A DNA stretch of 64,000 nt from Erodium maritimum (lineage: Eukaryota; Streptophyta; Magnoliopsida; Geraniales; Geraniaceae): positions 34,652,252-34,716,251 of the forward strand of contig OY997592.1 in the NCBI GenBank assembly GCA_963921825.1, written 5' to 3'. Position numbers and translations under genes: made by a program. The notes below the pieces were generated by a model. The model was not told the origin of the DNA, did no database searches, and saw only the letters and a list, made by a program, of their open reading frames with translations. Of this stretch, positions 1 through 12,040 are shown one piece after another (position 1 is the stretch's first letter; each line of letters starts with the position of its first letter).

Positions 1-1694
1 CAAGACACCAACAGTAACTCACGGGCTCTCATGGCCACCCAAGACACAACAATAAAACACGGGCTCTCATGGCCACCCAAGACACAACAGTAAAACACGG
101 GCTCTCATGGCCACCCAAGACACAAAAATACACAAACAGCCTCCGGCATAACCAATGCCTCCAACAGTCCTAATATCAACAGTTTTACAAACAACCTCCG
201 GGCATGGTCATATGCCTCCAGTACTCCTAATCTCGATAAGTTCGCAATCGACCTCCGGGCATGGTCATATGCCTCCAGTAGTTCTAATCTCGATAAGTTC
301 GCAATCGACCTCCGGGCATGGTCATATGCCTCTAGTAGTTCTATTATCGATAAGTTCACTGCTCCTACGGCACTACTAAGTGTCACATGCTTTTCTAATA
401 ATCGCTACGTTCCCGTATCATGCCTTTCTAAATATTTGATAAACCTACTTAACCCACGACACCCCGGTGTCACATGCAATTCTATTGTTAACTTTCCCTA
501 GTTAGGGCCGCGATCCGGCTACTTTTCCCTACCTCAACTGAAGAAACAACCGCTACGTCTCCTAGCTGCTGACGTCCTGGCTCGCTACCTCCGGTCTTCT
601 CTTCGATCGAAGCCGGACTCTAAATTTAACACGAAGCCACAAATTAATAACGGTTCCGCCGTTAAATTAAAGGTTACGATTAGTCCAGTTTAAATCCGAC
701 AATTGTCTTTTAAACTCGAGCGGGCTAAAAGCGGAATTGACGGCGAATCGAGTTCGAGTACTCGAGCCCGAGCACCGAACCCGGTGCACGGATCCCAATG
801 CACGGGTTGCGAGGTACGAGTTTCGTGGCACGATTCTCGAGGCATGGGTTTCGTGGCACGCTTCCCGAGGTGGCCTATTCAGCGTTCCGCTTTCGGCCCG
901 TTCTAAGTTCGATTTTAAACGTCCAGCTTAGTCGATTCACGCCCCTCGTTCAACAGTCCAAAATAACGTCTTAAACCAAATCTGATTTTAATTTCTTTTA
1001 TTCTAAAACCTTTTCATCAAAACTGATTTTGTTCTAAACTAATTTCCTTTTACAAAATTATTTTCTTTAAAGTTCTTAATCACTTTCGTCTTCACGACGT
1101 CCAGATCCCCAAATCGTTTCCGATCAACAGATCCAGAAGGGTGTTTGAGAAACAGAAAAAAAAAAGACGAGGAAAAGCTCGGAAGTTTGGGTCCGGCCGT
1201 TCACCGGCGAGGCTACCGCCGACGACCAAAACAACACGGTTTCGGGTTCTCACCGTGGGGGGGAAAGATGACGAGGGAGACGGCGGAGCACACGGGTCTC
1301 TCGCCCGTCTCAGATCTGAACGGGAACGGATGGTTCCGTCCCAGATCTGAGGCGCGCCGGCGAGTCTCTCACGACTCTGGCTGTAAATGGCGACGGCGGG
1401 CTCGGCGACGCTCGAGCGGAGGCCGGCGATGGTGGCTCAGGAGAGGTCTTGGACTGTACGGCGACGAAACGAGAGAGAGGTCGGGGACTCGAGCTGGTCG
1501 GAGGTGGTGGTTCGGGGCGGCGGCTGGTGTGAGGAGAGAAGGGTCGGGATTTGAGGGGGAGCGGTGCAGAGAGAGACGAGGACGAGGGGGTTCGGCGCTG
1601 AGGGAGAAGTAAAATGGGTATAAACCCTAATTTTAGCCATTTATACCTGGAGCCACGTCTGGGCTTGGGCCTCAGATGGCAACCGGGCTTCGCG
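1..1694 (-). repeat. Gypsy LTR copy (partial, left)
   Basis: Matches 7604-9323 almost base for base. It holds three to four tandem units of about 65 bp at 170-360 (each with the core CTCCGGGCATGGTCATATGCC) followed by a GC-rich half. A 155-codon open frame (1145-1612) recurs in the other LTR at 8771-9241 and is part of the LTR, not a host gene. The copy is cut at 1694/1695 by the start of a copia LTR and runs off the window at the left. Confidence 0.85.
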
Positions 1695-4412
1695 TGTTAG
1701 TCTTAGTGCCCGTAGTTCAATCCTAAATGTCAAAATGTATATATCATCGTTAGCAATAAAATTAAAACGGCTTTATATTACTTATGTGTTGGAGTAATAT
1801 ATCGATGTGTGCTCTGATCTATGCCCACCATGCGAATAGAACCATAGATCGAGATAGATCACACTCGATGGGTCCCTAGTCAACAAAGCTTCACTAGAAG
1901 CGACTAGTATGAAAGATGGCTCTTTATGGCTTACGTTCTGTTAGTCATTGGAATGGGATTCCGGAGTCTGATCATAGATATCATGTGGGACATGATATTG
2001 GACGACCCGCCCTGAATATGTGCCATAGATTAAGTCATGAACATATTCAGTGTTGTAGCTTGTCATGTATCCTTAGACCAAGGAGTCTTTGTGATCGCTA
2101 TGTAGTCAACAACTGAGTTTGACCTGAGCCTAACGTTGTCCGTAACAGGGCTTCCATAACGGCCAGGATTGGCTTGGGGACGGGCTACATGAGTGACACG
2201 AAAGACGGCTAAGGGATTTATCCCTCATACTAAGGTATGGGAAAGATATCGGTTCTCGGCCACTTGATCGAGAGTGACTGGAAGAATAGCATGGCCATGC
2301 ACATGATACTGGGTATCATATCTTCAGTCATCTCACATATCAAGGAACGGTGATTGAGAATAATAAGGATGACGGCTCTATGCCTTATCTCAATCAGGAT
2401 ATCGGAGATAAAAGGATAATGACAGGGACGACGGAAAGGTTAGAATCGACAGGGTCGATTCGTTATGTAGTGTCAGGCAATACTAAAGTCTCGTTAGTTG
2501 CCACTTAAATAGGATCAAGTAAAATGGGATTTTACGTTGATCTATTGACATGCATAAACCTAAGGGTCACACCGGAGGATGAAACTCATTGACACATTTA
2601 TGGAGAATGGCCAAAAGGGAGTTGTCTCGGGACATGACCAAAACTGGGTTTTGGATCATGTGCCCGTAAGTGAATAGGACTTTACGGATCGAGACAAGGC
2701 TTGGAGTCTTGGGATTGATCGCGTCGGATAATGTTGGACATTTCCGGTATGGAAGGCATGGAGGCGATGAGCGAATCACGGGACCTCGTTGGAAATGGCC
2801 ACGGGCCATGTTCCAAGAGGCCCATGAAAGGCCCATGCAACCAAGGCCCATGGAACTAATTAATCAAGTCTTGATTAATTAGTACTAAGTAAGCAAGACA
2901 AGGATTAAGGTGTTGGTGATTCACCACCTAACCCAATCTTGTCTTGCCATACTTTGTCCTATTTACACCTTACTTGACACCATACTTGTCCCATGCCTTT
3001 AGTTGGACAAGTATGGGTTTTGTTATGTTTAAGTCATCTTTTTTCAACATAACAAACACAAGACAAGAATAGGAAACACATTTTCTCTCCCTCTTCCATG
3101 GCCATTTCGGGTTTGGCTAGTTTCCACCTCCATGTTTGTGTTCTTGAGTCCTCAAAGAGAAGAACTATGTGGCTTTGATTCCCATGTGGATACGTAGGCG
3201 TCTTGGAGACTCAAGCCAATCATTCGTTAACCGGTGTTCTTGTTTTGGTAAGAACTAGTGCTGAATTTTTCTCTTGTTAATCCATTCTTTGTTAGTTGTT
3301 TCATGGTTTTAATTGTCTCTTGGTTTTCATTGATTTTCCGCTGCGAGTTGGTTCATCTCCAACCCTACCTCGAGACCCAACAGTGGTATCAGAGCCGTGC
3401 TACCTTCGGGATTCACAAGACGGTGTTCAAAGTTTCGGTTTTGCTTGAAAGTTTCGTTTTTGGCATGTTGTTTTGCTAAATTGATTGATAACATGTTTTA
3501 AATTATAGTTTATGGATTTAATGCATGTAAAATGAATTTTTGAAAATTATTTCAAATCTGGAAATTTTGAAAAAAGTTTGATTTTTCGGGTCTCGGGAGC
3601 GGGACTCTCGGGGAGCCGAAACCGAGACCGAACGGGGCTCCGTTGGACGGAGCTGGGCCAAGCATGACCATTGGATGGTTGATATGCCAAGGCTAAACCG
3701 TTTTTTTAGTTATGACGAGTTTGGAACCGTCATGATGAACTCGAAGATCAAATGTTCAAAAGTTTCATTTTTGAACGGTTTCGATAAACCGAGCATCAAA
3801 AAATTTCGAAATTTGGCTATTAATTAAAACCGGAAAATCACATGATGTTTGATAACATGCTTGTTTGATAACACGATGTGTGATGTGATGTTGGCATGGT
3901 GTACATAATAGCCCCGAGCTCAATTTAATTATTTATCGCTTTTCACGGCCTGCGAGCCGTTAGTGTTAGCGTGTAATTATTCTTTCAAGGTGTGGTCGTC
4001 GAACCACTTGTTTGTAATATTTATTTATTCCCGACCTGCGAGTCGTGTATTAAATTGTAATTTTTTACTCAAGATGAAGAAAGGGCGAAAAGGTCATTTG
4101 GTGGCTTTTCGGGTGTTGGCATCGGCTTGGAGTCGGTGGAGCTCAAGAAGCTAGTGGGAGTTAGTTTAGGGGGCTATTATGTGCACATTTATCGCTTTAT
4201 GCTTGGTTTAGTTTATGCATGATTAATTCTATGTGTTTTAGAATTGCATGCTTAACTTTATTTACCGAGCATATCACCTCACATGCAAAGATAAAATTGG
4301 AATTTTAATCCTTGTGTGTGAACCCTTAGAACCGTCATTGCATTGGATGTAGTTGACGGGTTCAAAGGAAGAATTACATTGGATGTAATTTGAGGCATCA
4401 TTGCATTTGGAA
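1695..4412 (+). mobile_element. Partial Ty1/copia element inserted in the gypsy LTR
   Basis: The 5' LTR spans 1695-3382, starting TGTTAGTCTTAG and ending GACCCAACA. It is followed at once by the primer binding site GTGGTATCAGAGC (3383-3395) and about 1 kb of untranslated leader. The leader matches 22302-23325 of the larger copia element in this window. No gag or pol is present; beyond about 4412 the sequence is gypsy. It is a fossil fragment of the same family as the element at 21311-29161. Its left border lies inside gypsy LTR sequence, so it arrived after the gypsy insertion. Confidence 0.85.
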
Positions 4413-6351
4413 TGTAGTCTTCAATTTTCGACATCGGGTATCGGTCATTCACCGTAACCCGGTTCAGTTTCCGGTAGTCCATGCACATCTGAAGCTCCTC
4501 ACTCTTCTTCTTCACGAAGAGTGTTGGCGCCCACGGCGATGTGCTCGGACGAATAAACCCCTTCTCCCGAAGTTCCTCGAGCTAACTCTTCAGCTCGGTC
4601 AACTCGGCTGGCGCGAACCTGTTAGGCGCCATCGATACCGCTTCCGTTCCCGGCACCAGGTCAATCCTGAACTCCACCTCACGAACTGGTGGAAACCCGC
4701 TTAACTCTTCAGGAAAGACCTCGGGGAACTCACACACCACTCGCGGTAACTCTCGGCTCTGCACGGCCTATACTTCCTCCACTGCGGACAATGCCGACAG
4801 GAGAACCCCGCTATTACTACCCAGCACACACGACACCTTCGTGTTGCCTGCTGACACTGTCACTCGTCACCTAAAGTAGTTGATATTGGCTTGGTACTTC
4901 GCCATCCAATCCATTCTCGAGTTTACATCAAAGGTTGTCATTTCGGAAGTATCCTTCCCACGGATACACGCACAAGCTCAGTCGCTGCCTATCCTCATGG
5001 ATCCTCGCAGTCTCTCTAAGACCTCGCTCCACTACCGTCGTCGTGCCTACCAACTCCGAACACACCTGACTCCTCGGGTTGAGGACTCGATCCAACTTCA
5101 GGGTTCTTGAGCCCTCTCTCGAACCTCCTGTGTCGGTTCGCTTCTCTGACTTCGCAGGCACGACAGACTCTAGTCAACACCACACCACCACCAATCGGCG
5201 TGTCCAGACGCAAGGGTGGACTCAACGGCTCTAAACTCAGCACAACTCGACGAAGCAAACGAGTGTGACGCCCCGTTACCCAACAGAAATGACGCTCCAA
5301 GCAGAGACCGAAAAACCACTCCATTAGTTACTCTTGTAAAGTCTAGCACAACCCTCACCCGGTCCTCTATGCATTTACTTATAACTTTTCGCAACCAAAC
5401 CAGTGTTCGCTACTCGTCCCTTGCGGGAAAGTAGTAAAGGGGATGAGCGTTATGCTCACCTCCACGGACACCCGTTCGATTATGGCATACTAGTAAAGCA
5501 CCAAGGACTTACCAATCTAGCCAGGGCAAACCACCATCCCAAAACCTACTACCAACACGTCACACTGCTCAAGTCATTAATAGTTTAATTATAATAATAC
5601 GTAAAGAGACCTCAAAAAGACCGCACAAACGTGCACCAAGTCACGCAACCACAACGCGACAACTGCGTAAACAAGACGGTGAAAAAGACAGGGGTCACGG
5701 ACCCGTGACTCTCGCGTAGGCCAGTTTTCCCAAAAACGTCTTAAACTCGACCCTTACTCCTCTTTAACCTCAAAGAGAAACCTTGGACGACACACACACT
5801 CGACCAACAACTTAACAACACACGTACAACAAAATCAAGACCAGACCCAAGTCTCCCAACCTCAATCATAAGCCAACCCGGCCAAACAACAACAACAACA
5901 ACAACGACACCCGCCCACCGGGCCAACCAAAGTCGAACCTTGCCCACCGGGCCAATCAAAATCAAACACGCCCACCGGGCCAATTAATTTTAAAACCTTC
6001 TCCTTTTCATTTTAAAACCTCATACTTGACATCACGTAGTTACAACCCGGTCCAGGCGTCCCCGAACTACATTGTACCCACTTGATATCAACACCGTCAC
6101 GCTCGACTACAGGGGCGCCCCTGAGTCGAGTCGCGACAGTTTAAAAATGTTTCACGCAGCAACACACAAACAGTATGTCAGTAACCCCGTACTACACATA
6201 CACACAAACACAAACAGGACTCACAACACAACGGGTCTACACACGGTTCCGACCTGCGTACCCAACGCACGACGGGACTTTACTGACTCGACTCTCCCCA
6301 CCTAATTGACGTACAGTCCGAGGTGTGAAACCTCGAGCTCTGATACCAAGC
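4413..6351 (-). pseudogene. Gypsy internal region: protease and reverse transcriptase remnants, leader, PBS
   Basis: Minus-strand reading gives a reverse-transcriptase N-terminal segment with the chromovirus signature [20 protein letters not shown] (within 4582-4764) and a nearby [17 protein letters not shown] segment (4279-4515 region). A protease-like GASHSFASSS lies near 5270, and a MDWMAKYQANI segment, usual after the protease, lies near 4900. The leader, with several GGCCCGGTGGGC units near 5880-5980, runs up to the PBS at 6335-6350. About 5390-5540 also resembles, in reverse, the outer gypsy LTR at 21000-21130. This is a broken fossil; integrase, RNase H and gag are not recognisable. 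Confidence 0.75.
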
Positions 6352-9300
6352 TGTCACGCCCCAATTTCAGTAAACCGAACTCGGGACGCGAACGTTTTGA
6401 AACAATAAACCATTTGAAAACCTTTTCCATACATCACTTTAAAATCACCATTTGTTCATCAAAATAATATTTACAACTCAAAAATAAGTCCCAACAAGTG
6501 GACAAAACAAGGTATCCGTCACTAGACTCAAAAGTAAAACCCAGAATCCCGCTCCTAGCTCTTCAAGCTTCAGAAGTTCACCTAGTCCAACCTGCGACCG
6601 GTACCTGTAGGAAAAGCAGCTAGGGGTGAGCGTTCGCTCACCATCAAGGATAACAGACTGACTACGACATAATTAGCAGACAATGCCGGTAACACCAACA
6701 ATAAACCCAACACCAGGGAACACTATCCCCAACCCAAGTACTCCGACTGACACACACCCACTGTTACCTTCCTTGACCAACTCAACACTCTGACACGTAA
6801 AGTAGACCCGACACAACGATCACGACCTCTTCCAAGGACTCAAAAGACCACCACGCAACACCCAAGGTCACAAAGGATCGCACACCAAACAAGATCACAA
6901 AGGATCGCATACCAGCTGCTCAGTAGCCCCCCTCAATCACGCGCTTTGCCGAACCACTCAGGCCAGGCGGTCGACCTGTATCAGTAACCTCTCTCTCTCA
7001 CGTGCTTCCCCGACACAAAGTCGGGCCAGGCGGTCGACCTGTCACACTCACAACCCCGAACCACACACGCGCGGCCAGGACCCCTTTACTGACGGGCGGG
7101 CACCCTACCCCGTCTGAACATGCAGACGCGTGTGATCGAGGACCCCCGTTTCATGAAGCGGGCCCACAACCTCAGGTAACCACAATCACAATCACAAACA
7201 AAGTTCAACAAACATCAACAACACAAGTTCAACACTCCACAGGCACTCATGGCCACCCAAGACACCAACCATAAAACACGGACTCAACAACCCCACAGGC
7301 ACTCAAGGCCTCCCAAGATACACCAACAGTAACTCACGGGCTCAACAACCCCACGGGCACTCCCGGCCACTCAAAACCACCAACAGTAACTTACGGGCTC
7401 AACAACCCCACGGGCACTCACGGCCTCTCAAAACCACCAATAGTAACTCACAGGCTCAACAACCCCACGGGCACTCACGGCCTCCCAAGACACACCGACA
7501 ATATAGACACGAGTTCAACAACCCCACGGGCACTCTCAGCCTCCCAAGACACACCGACAATAAAGACATGGGTTCAACAACCCCACGGGCACTCACGGCC
7601 ACCCAAGACACCAACAGTAACTCACGGGATCTCATGGCCACCCAAGACACAACAGTAAAACGCGGGCTCTCATGGCCACCCAAGACAAAACAGTAAAACA
7701 CGGGCTCTCATGGCCACCCAAGACACAAAAATACACAAACAACCTCCCGCATAACCAATGCCTCCAACAGTCCTAATATCAACAGTTTTACAAACAATCT
7801 CCGGGCATGGTCATATGCCTCCAGTACTCCTAATCTCGTTAAGTTCGAAATCGACCTCCGGGCATGGTCATATGCCTCCAGTAGTTCTAATCTCGATAAG
7901 TTCGCAATCGACCTCCGGGCATGGTCATATGCCTCCAGTAGTTCTATTATCGATAAGTTCACTGCTCCTACGGCACTACTAAGTATCACATGCTTTTCTA
8001 ATAATCGCTACGTTCCCGTATCATGCCTTTCTAAATATTCGATAAACCTACTTAACCCACGACACCCCGGTGTCACATGCAATTCTACTGTTAACTTTCC
8101 CTAGTCAGGGCCGAGATCCGACTACTTTTCCCTACCTCAACTGAAGAACAACCGATACGTCTCCTAGCTGCTGACGTCCTGGCTCGCTACCTCCGGTCTT
8201 CTCTTCGATCGAAGCCGGACTCTAAATTTAACACGAAGCCACAAATTAATAACGGTTCCGCCGTTAAATTAAAGGTTACGATTAGTCCAGTTTAAATCCG
8301 ACAGTTGTCTTTTAAACTCGAGCGGGCTAAAAGCGGAATTGACGGCGAATCGAGTTCGAGTACTCGAGCCCGAGCACAGAACCCGGTGCACGGATCCCAA
8401 GGCACGGGTTGCGAGGTACGGGTTTCGTGGCATGATTCCCGAGGCATGGGTTTTGTGGCACAATTCTCGAGGCATGGGTTTCGTGGCACGCTTCCCGAGG
8501 TGGCCTATTCAGCGTTCCGCTTTCGGCCCGTTCTAAGTTCGATTTTAAACGTCCAGCTTAGTCGATTCACGCCCCTCGTTCAACAGTCCAAAATAACGTC
8601 TTAAACCAAATCTGATTTTAATTTCTTTTATTCTAAAACCTTTTCATCAAAACTGATTTTGTTCTAAACTAATTTCCTTTTACAAAATTATTTTCTTTAA
8701 AGTTCTTAATCACTTTCGTCTTCACGACGTCCAGATCCCCAAATCGTTTCCGATCAACAGATCCAGAAGGGTGTTTGAGAAACAGAAAAAAAAAGACGAG
8801 GAAAAGCTCGGAAGTTTGGGTCCGGCCGTTCACCGGCGAGGCTACCGCCGACGACCAAAACAACACGGTTTCGGGTTCTCACCGTGGGGGGGAAAGATGA
8901 CGAGGGAGACGGCGGAGCACACGGGTCTCTCGCCCGTCTCAGATCTGAACGGGAACGGATGGTTCCGTCCCAGATCTGAGGCGCGCCGGCGAGTCTCTCA
9001 CGACTCTGGCTGTAAATGGCGACGGCGGGCTCGGCGACGCTCGAGCGGAGGCCGGCGATGGTGGCTCAGGAGAGGTCTTGGACTGTACGGCGACGAAACG
9101 AGAGAGAGGTCGGGGACTCGAGCTGGTCGGAGGTGGTGGTTCGGGGCGGCGGCTGGTGTGAGGAGAGAAGGGTCGGGATTTGAGGGGGAGCGGTGCAGAG
9201 AGAGACGAGGACGAGGGGGTTCGGCGCTGAGGGAGAAGTAAAATGGGTATAAACCCTAATTTTAGCCATTTATACCTGGAGCCACGTCTGGGCTTGGGCC

Positions 9301-9468
9301 TCAGATGGCAACCGGGCTTCGCGGCCCAAAGACGGCTGTGTTGGGCTTGGCCTGCGCGCCGGGCCTGGTCCAGACCTGATTTTTTTTTGCAAAAGCTTTC
9401 ATCTTCAATCTGCTCTGAACGAATAAGAAATAACTAAATTTAACCTTTTTACCGAGACGGTCTTCACA
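6352..9468 (-). repeat. Gypsy LTR copy (right, complete-looking, 3.1 kb)
   Basis: On the plus strand it begins TGTCACGCCCC at 6352, next to the PBS. It ends ...CTTCACA at 9468, so on the minus strand the LTR reads TGTGAAGACC...GGGCGTGACA. The palindrome-like GTGAGCGTTCGCTCACC (about 6627-6643) is shared with the LTRs at 15388-21310. At 7230-7720 there are about eight direct units of roughly 60 bp built on CAACCCCACGGGCACTCACGGCC. The 65-bp tandem units recur at 7770-7965. Confidence 0.8.
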
Positions 9469-9546
9469 TAGTCCAACCTGTCAGCTAAAATAACGAAAAT
9501 GCTCTCAATAATTTTTTTTAAATAAAATTAAAGTAACTTTTTAAAT

Positions 9547-9690
9547 GGAAAATTTTCGTTTTAATATCCTGACAAACATTTATTTATCCTTGCTTGTTTT
9601 TTTTGCATTATAATACCTTGACAAACATTTATTTTCATTTTCATATCCAACGTTACTTTTCTGTTCATTTTCCATCCAAACAATGTAAAA
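9547..9690 (+). repeat. Mutator-like terminal inverted repeat (left candidate)
   Basis: GGAAAATTTTCGTTTTAATA followed by GCATTATAATACCTTGACAA and further matching stretches. This is an inverted counterpart of 32360-32509, which lies just upstream of the MURA transposase remnant. The match runs for about 140 bp with scattered differences. The 9 bp outside the two ends do not match clearly, so pairing these two TIRs as one element is inference; they could belong to two related copies. Confidence 0.55.
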
Positions 9691-9753
9691 TGTCTAAAAT
9701 ACCCCTAATTGCCTTTCAAATTTTCAAAATATGTCATTAGAATATTTTATTTT

Positions 9754-11124
9754 AAGGAGACGACGGTGGGTTAATCAATTGTGTTCGACCAAAATTTGAT
9801 GCTCTCTTGTCTAATCCTAAAGTGGCGCCGAGAGATGGCCAAGGCTCTTGCCTTGGCTCTAGCCATGGCTTCCATTATCTTCGCAGGTGATCTCCGCGGC
9901 TCAGGTTCCCTCTGTAGAACTAGGGTTTTGCGAAACTATTTTATGATTATTGCGATTAGCTCTCTCTGCAAACCCTATGCAGAGTTAGAGATGAGGAGAG
10001 ACGACGGCGGCACGGATCTCCATAGCAAGCGGATGGCGGCGGCAGGACGTCTCTCCGACAGTCACGAGACCAGGGATGGCTTCTCCGGCTTGTTGGGTAA
10101 GTCTTCTCTACTTGGATCGATGATGGGGGAAGGACGAGGGATCCGTTTTGGGGATCCAAAGAGGCAACCACGACGCTTCAAGCGTCGGAGTCCAGTATGG
10201 GGACCTCGCTCTCGAAGCTTCAATCGTCGGATGCCGATGTGGGGATCTCGTCCTCGAAGTTTCAGTCGCCGGAGTCCGGCGGTGGTTCGAGAAGGTTCTT
10301 GCATGACGGTGACGACGGGGATGGATGACCGGAATAGGGTTCAACCTATAATGGGTGGGGACCGAGTTTCGGCGGTTCCGATCACCCCGGCGAACTTCTC
10401 GTCAAGAATAGAGACGGGACAACCGGTGATGGCATCGCCGGAGATGGCAGCTACGAGGAGGTGTAAGCCGAGTAGGGCTTCGCAGGCCCAGGTGGGTCAC
10501 AGGTCGGGTGGTCCGGGCCTGGCAGATGACGAGAGATGGGCCTGGTCTGGGTCAAGGGAGAAGATCGGTCCATGGGCTCCGAGCATTTACCCCTATGCCT
10601 GGGGCGGATCGGGTCAATGCTCAGAGGATGCATCAATTTTAGCGGCGGGGGGCTTCAAGCATCCCCACCTCCAAGAATGAGTACATGGGGGCCCAGGGAG
10701 GGGTTGGTCGACTGTACCTTCTCCTTGGAAGATTGGTGGCAATGGTTCTTCCAACAGTCGATAAGATAATTTCCTACCACTTCGGGGTCAGCAATCCCTC
10801 GTTCAGGAGCCCTACAACTATCATTCAAGGGAGGACGACGCACGCTGACTTACCAGGGGAGTTATCGGTCCACCACTATTAAGTTTTCACCTGGTCTGCT
10901 CGACCAGCAACTTATGGTTGGAGCATACTATATCGGTGTCCTTGGATGCTACCGCAGTTTCACCCCTCCGACCGCCTCTATGCCCATGAGCAACATTTAC
11001 TACTCAGCATTTGTCTTTCAGCTTTATGTTTTGTTTTATGCTAGCTTCTTGGTTTGTATGGTGTTTGTCGTCAAGCGAACACCAGTTTGCTTTAATTAAT
11101 AATATTACCATTCCGTTAAAAAAA
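9754..11124 (+). mobile_element. Short LINE-type (L1) retroposon with perfect 15-bp TSD
   Basis: The insert is flanked by an exact target-site duplication AGAATATTTTATTTT at 9739-9753 and 11125-11139. It ends in an oligo-A run, after a 3' tail of the kind seen on plant L1 elements (AATTAATAATATTACC). No endonuclease or reverse transcriptase is encoded, so it needed another LINE's machinery. It carries one long open frame (9799-10680). The perfect TSD suggests a fairly recent event. Confidence 0.75.
9799..10680 (+). CDS. Uncharacterised ORF inside the LINE-type retroposon
   Basis: An uninterrupted frame of about 293 codons from ATG 9799. The ATG at 9835 (MAKALALALAMASIIF) is in better context and begins with a hydrophobic Ala/Leu run that looks like a signal peptide or signal anchor. 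The middle is Arg/Ser/Pro rich, with three degenerate repeats of about 13 residues of the form RSPVWGPRSRSF / RMPMWGSRPRSF. The C-terminal third is Gly/Ala/Pro rich. I recognise no DUF4283, zinc-knuckle or RT domain. It may be a degenerate LINE ORF1, a captured host fragment or a chance frame in GC-rich DNA. Expression as a protein is unproven. Confidence 0.35.
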   Translation: MLSCLILKWRREMAKALALALAMASIIFAGDLRGSGSLCRTRVLRNYFMIIAISSLCKPYAELEMRRDDGGTDLHSKRMAAAGRLSDSHETRDGFSGLLGKSSLLGSMMGEGRGIRFGDPKRQPRRFKRRSPVWGPRSRSFNRRMPMWGSRPRSFSRRSPAVVREGSCMTVTTGMDDRNRVQPIMGGDRVSAVPITPANFSSRIETGQPVMASPEMAATRRCKPSRASQAQVGHRSGGPGLADDERWAWSGSREKIGPWAPSIYPYAWGGSGQCSEDASILAAGGFKHPHLQE

Positions 11125-11139
11125 AGAATATTTTATTTT

Positions 11140-11612
11140 TATTTTATAAACTCTAAAATCTTAATTAATTTTATTTTAAATAAAAAAAAGTTAAAATCAT
11201 TTTTTAAATAGTTTTTTATTTTTAAAAATTCAGTTTTTATCTTTAAAAAAATCATTTTTTATTTATTTCTTCTATTTCAATTTTTTCTTATAAAAAATTA
11301 TATATTAATTTAAAATATATAAAATTCAGATTTTAATTTAGAAATCATATTTTTTTATTTCATTAATTCTATAAATTTTAAAAAATACCTTGTAATCAGT
11401 TTATATATTTTTTTAAATCAGTTTATATTTCAAAAACTAAGTTTTATTGTTAATAATAAGTTTTTATTTAGGCATCTTCTCCAAAAAAAAACTCTAAATT
11501 GCATTAAAATACCTTAATTTTACCATATCCAAACTATTTGCTTCTTTTCTGTTTATCATTTTGCTACTTACAATTACTTTCCATACCCAAACATTATAAG
11601 CCTCCATGTCTT
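11140..11612. other. AT-rich stretch without a gene
   Basis: Very A/T-rich DNA with runs of T and A and no supported coding frame. Near 11500-11600 a segment (GCATTAAAATACCTTAATTT and onward) weakly resembles, in direct orientation, the Mutator-like TIR at 9547-9690. It is probably internal or subterminal DNA of that element. Confidence 0.4.
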
Positions 11613-12040
11613 GCAACTGGAAGAACATGTACGATGGAAAGGCTCACTAGTAAGGCTCACATACTGACCGGACAAAATTGTAGGACTTGGGACTCAGAAT
11701 AGTGGGTGTTTTGCAATGAGAGGCTCACATGTGAGACTCTCTATTGTTAGTGGATGTTGGCTGGATGCTGAGTGGTTAATTAATTGATATTTTATTGTTT
11801 TATTTAATTCTTTATCAAAAACAGTTTTAATTATATAAAATTTAAATAAATGTGAAAAAAAATAAACAATGATAATAAAAAAAATAACAAATAAATTTAA
11901 CACTAATAAAAATGAACTTGAACTTTTATTCATCCCCTTTTAATACAACCCCAAAAAATACATGCTCAAGAATCATTGTGGTGGTATAGCCGGTGGTGGT
12001 TGTTGTTGTCGAAGAGCTTCAAGTTCACCTTCAAGGGTAT

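Larger units (their letters stand above)
1..9468 (-). mobile_element. Broken Ty3/gypsy retrotransposon (Tekay/Del-like chromovirus), left edge outside window
   Basis: A minus-strand LTR retrotransposon fossil. Two copies of the same long LTR are seen, a partial one at 1-1694 and a complete-looking one at 6352-9468. The primer binding site lies just inside the right LTR (6335-6350; on the minus strand TTGGTATCAGAGC, initiator-Met tRNA type). A remnant of protease and reverse transcriptase lies at 4413-5400. By eye the LTR copies are about 98% identical apart from a few short tandem-unit differences, so the insertion is young. The element is clearly broken: much of the coding region is missing and a copia element sits in the left LTR. 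The chromovirus label rests on the RT segment and on the 3.1-kb LTR with its GAGCGNNCGCTC palindrome; integrase and chromodomain are not present to confirm it. Confidence 0.85.

Noticed and set aside
155-386. Overlapping open frames on both strands with repeated LLEAYDHARRSIANL
   Set aside because: Product of the 65-bp tandem units in the gypsy LTR; the same frames recur in the other LTR.
3383-3395. tRNA-like GTGGTATCAGAGC, also at 22302 and in reverse at 6335
   Set aside because: These are primer binding sites complementary to the 3' end of initiator-Met tRNA; no cloverleaf surrounds them.
9547-9690. Exact 9-bp TSD for the large MULE pair
   Set aside because: The 9 bp outside each TIR (TTTTTAAAT and TAAATTTTA) do not match, so the pairing stays a proposal.
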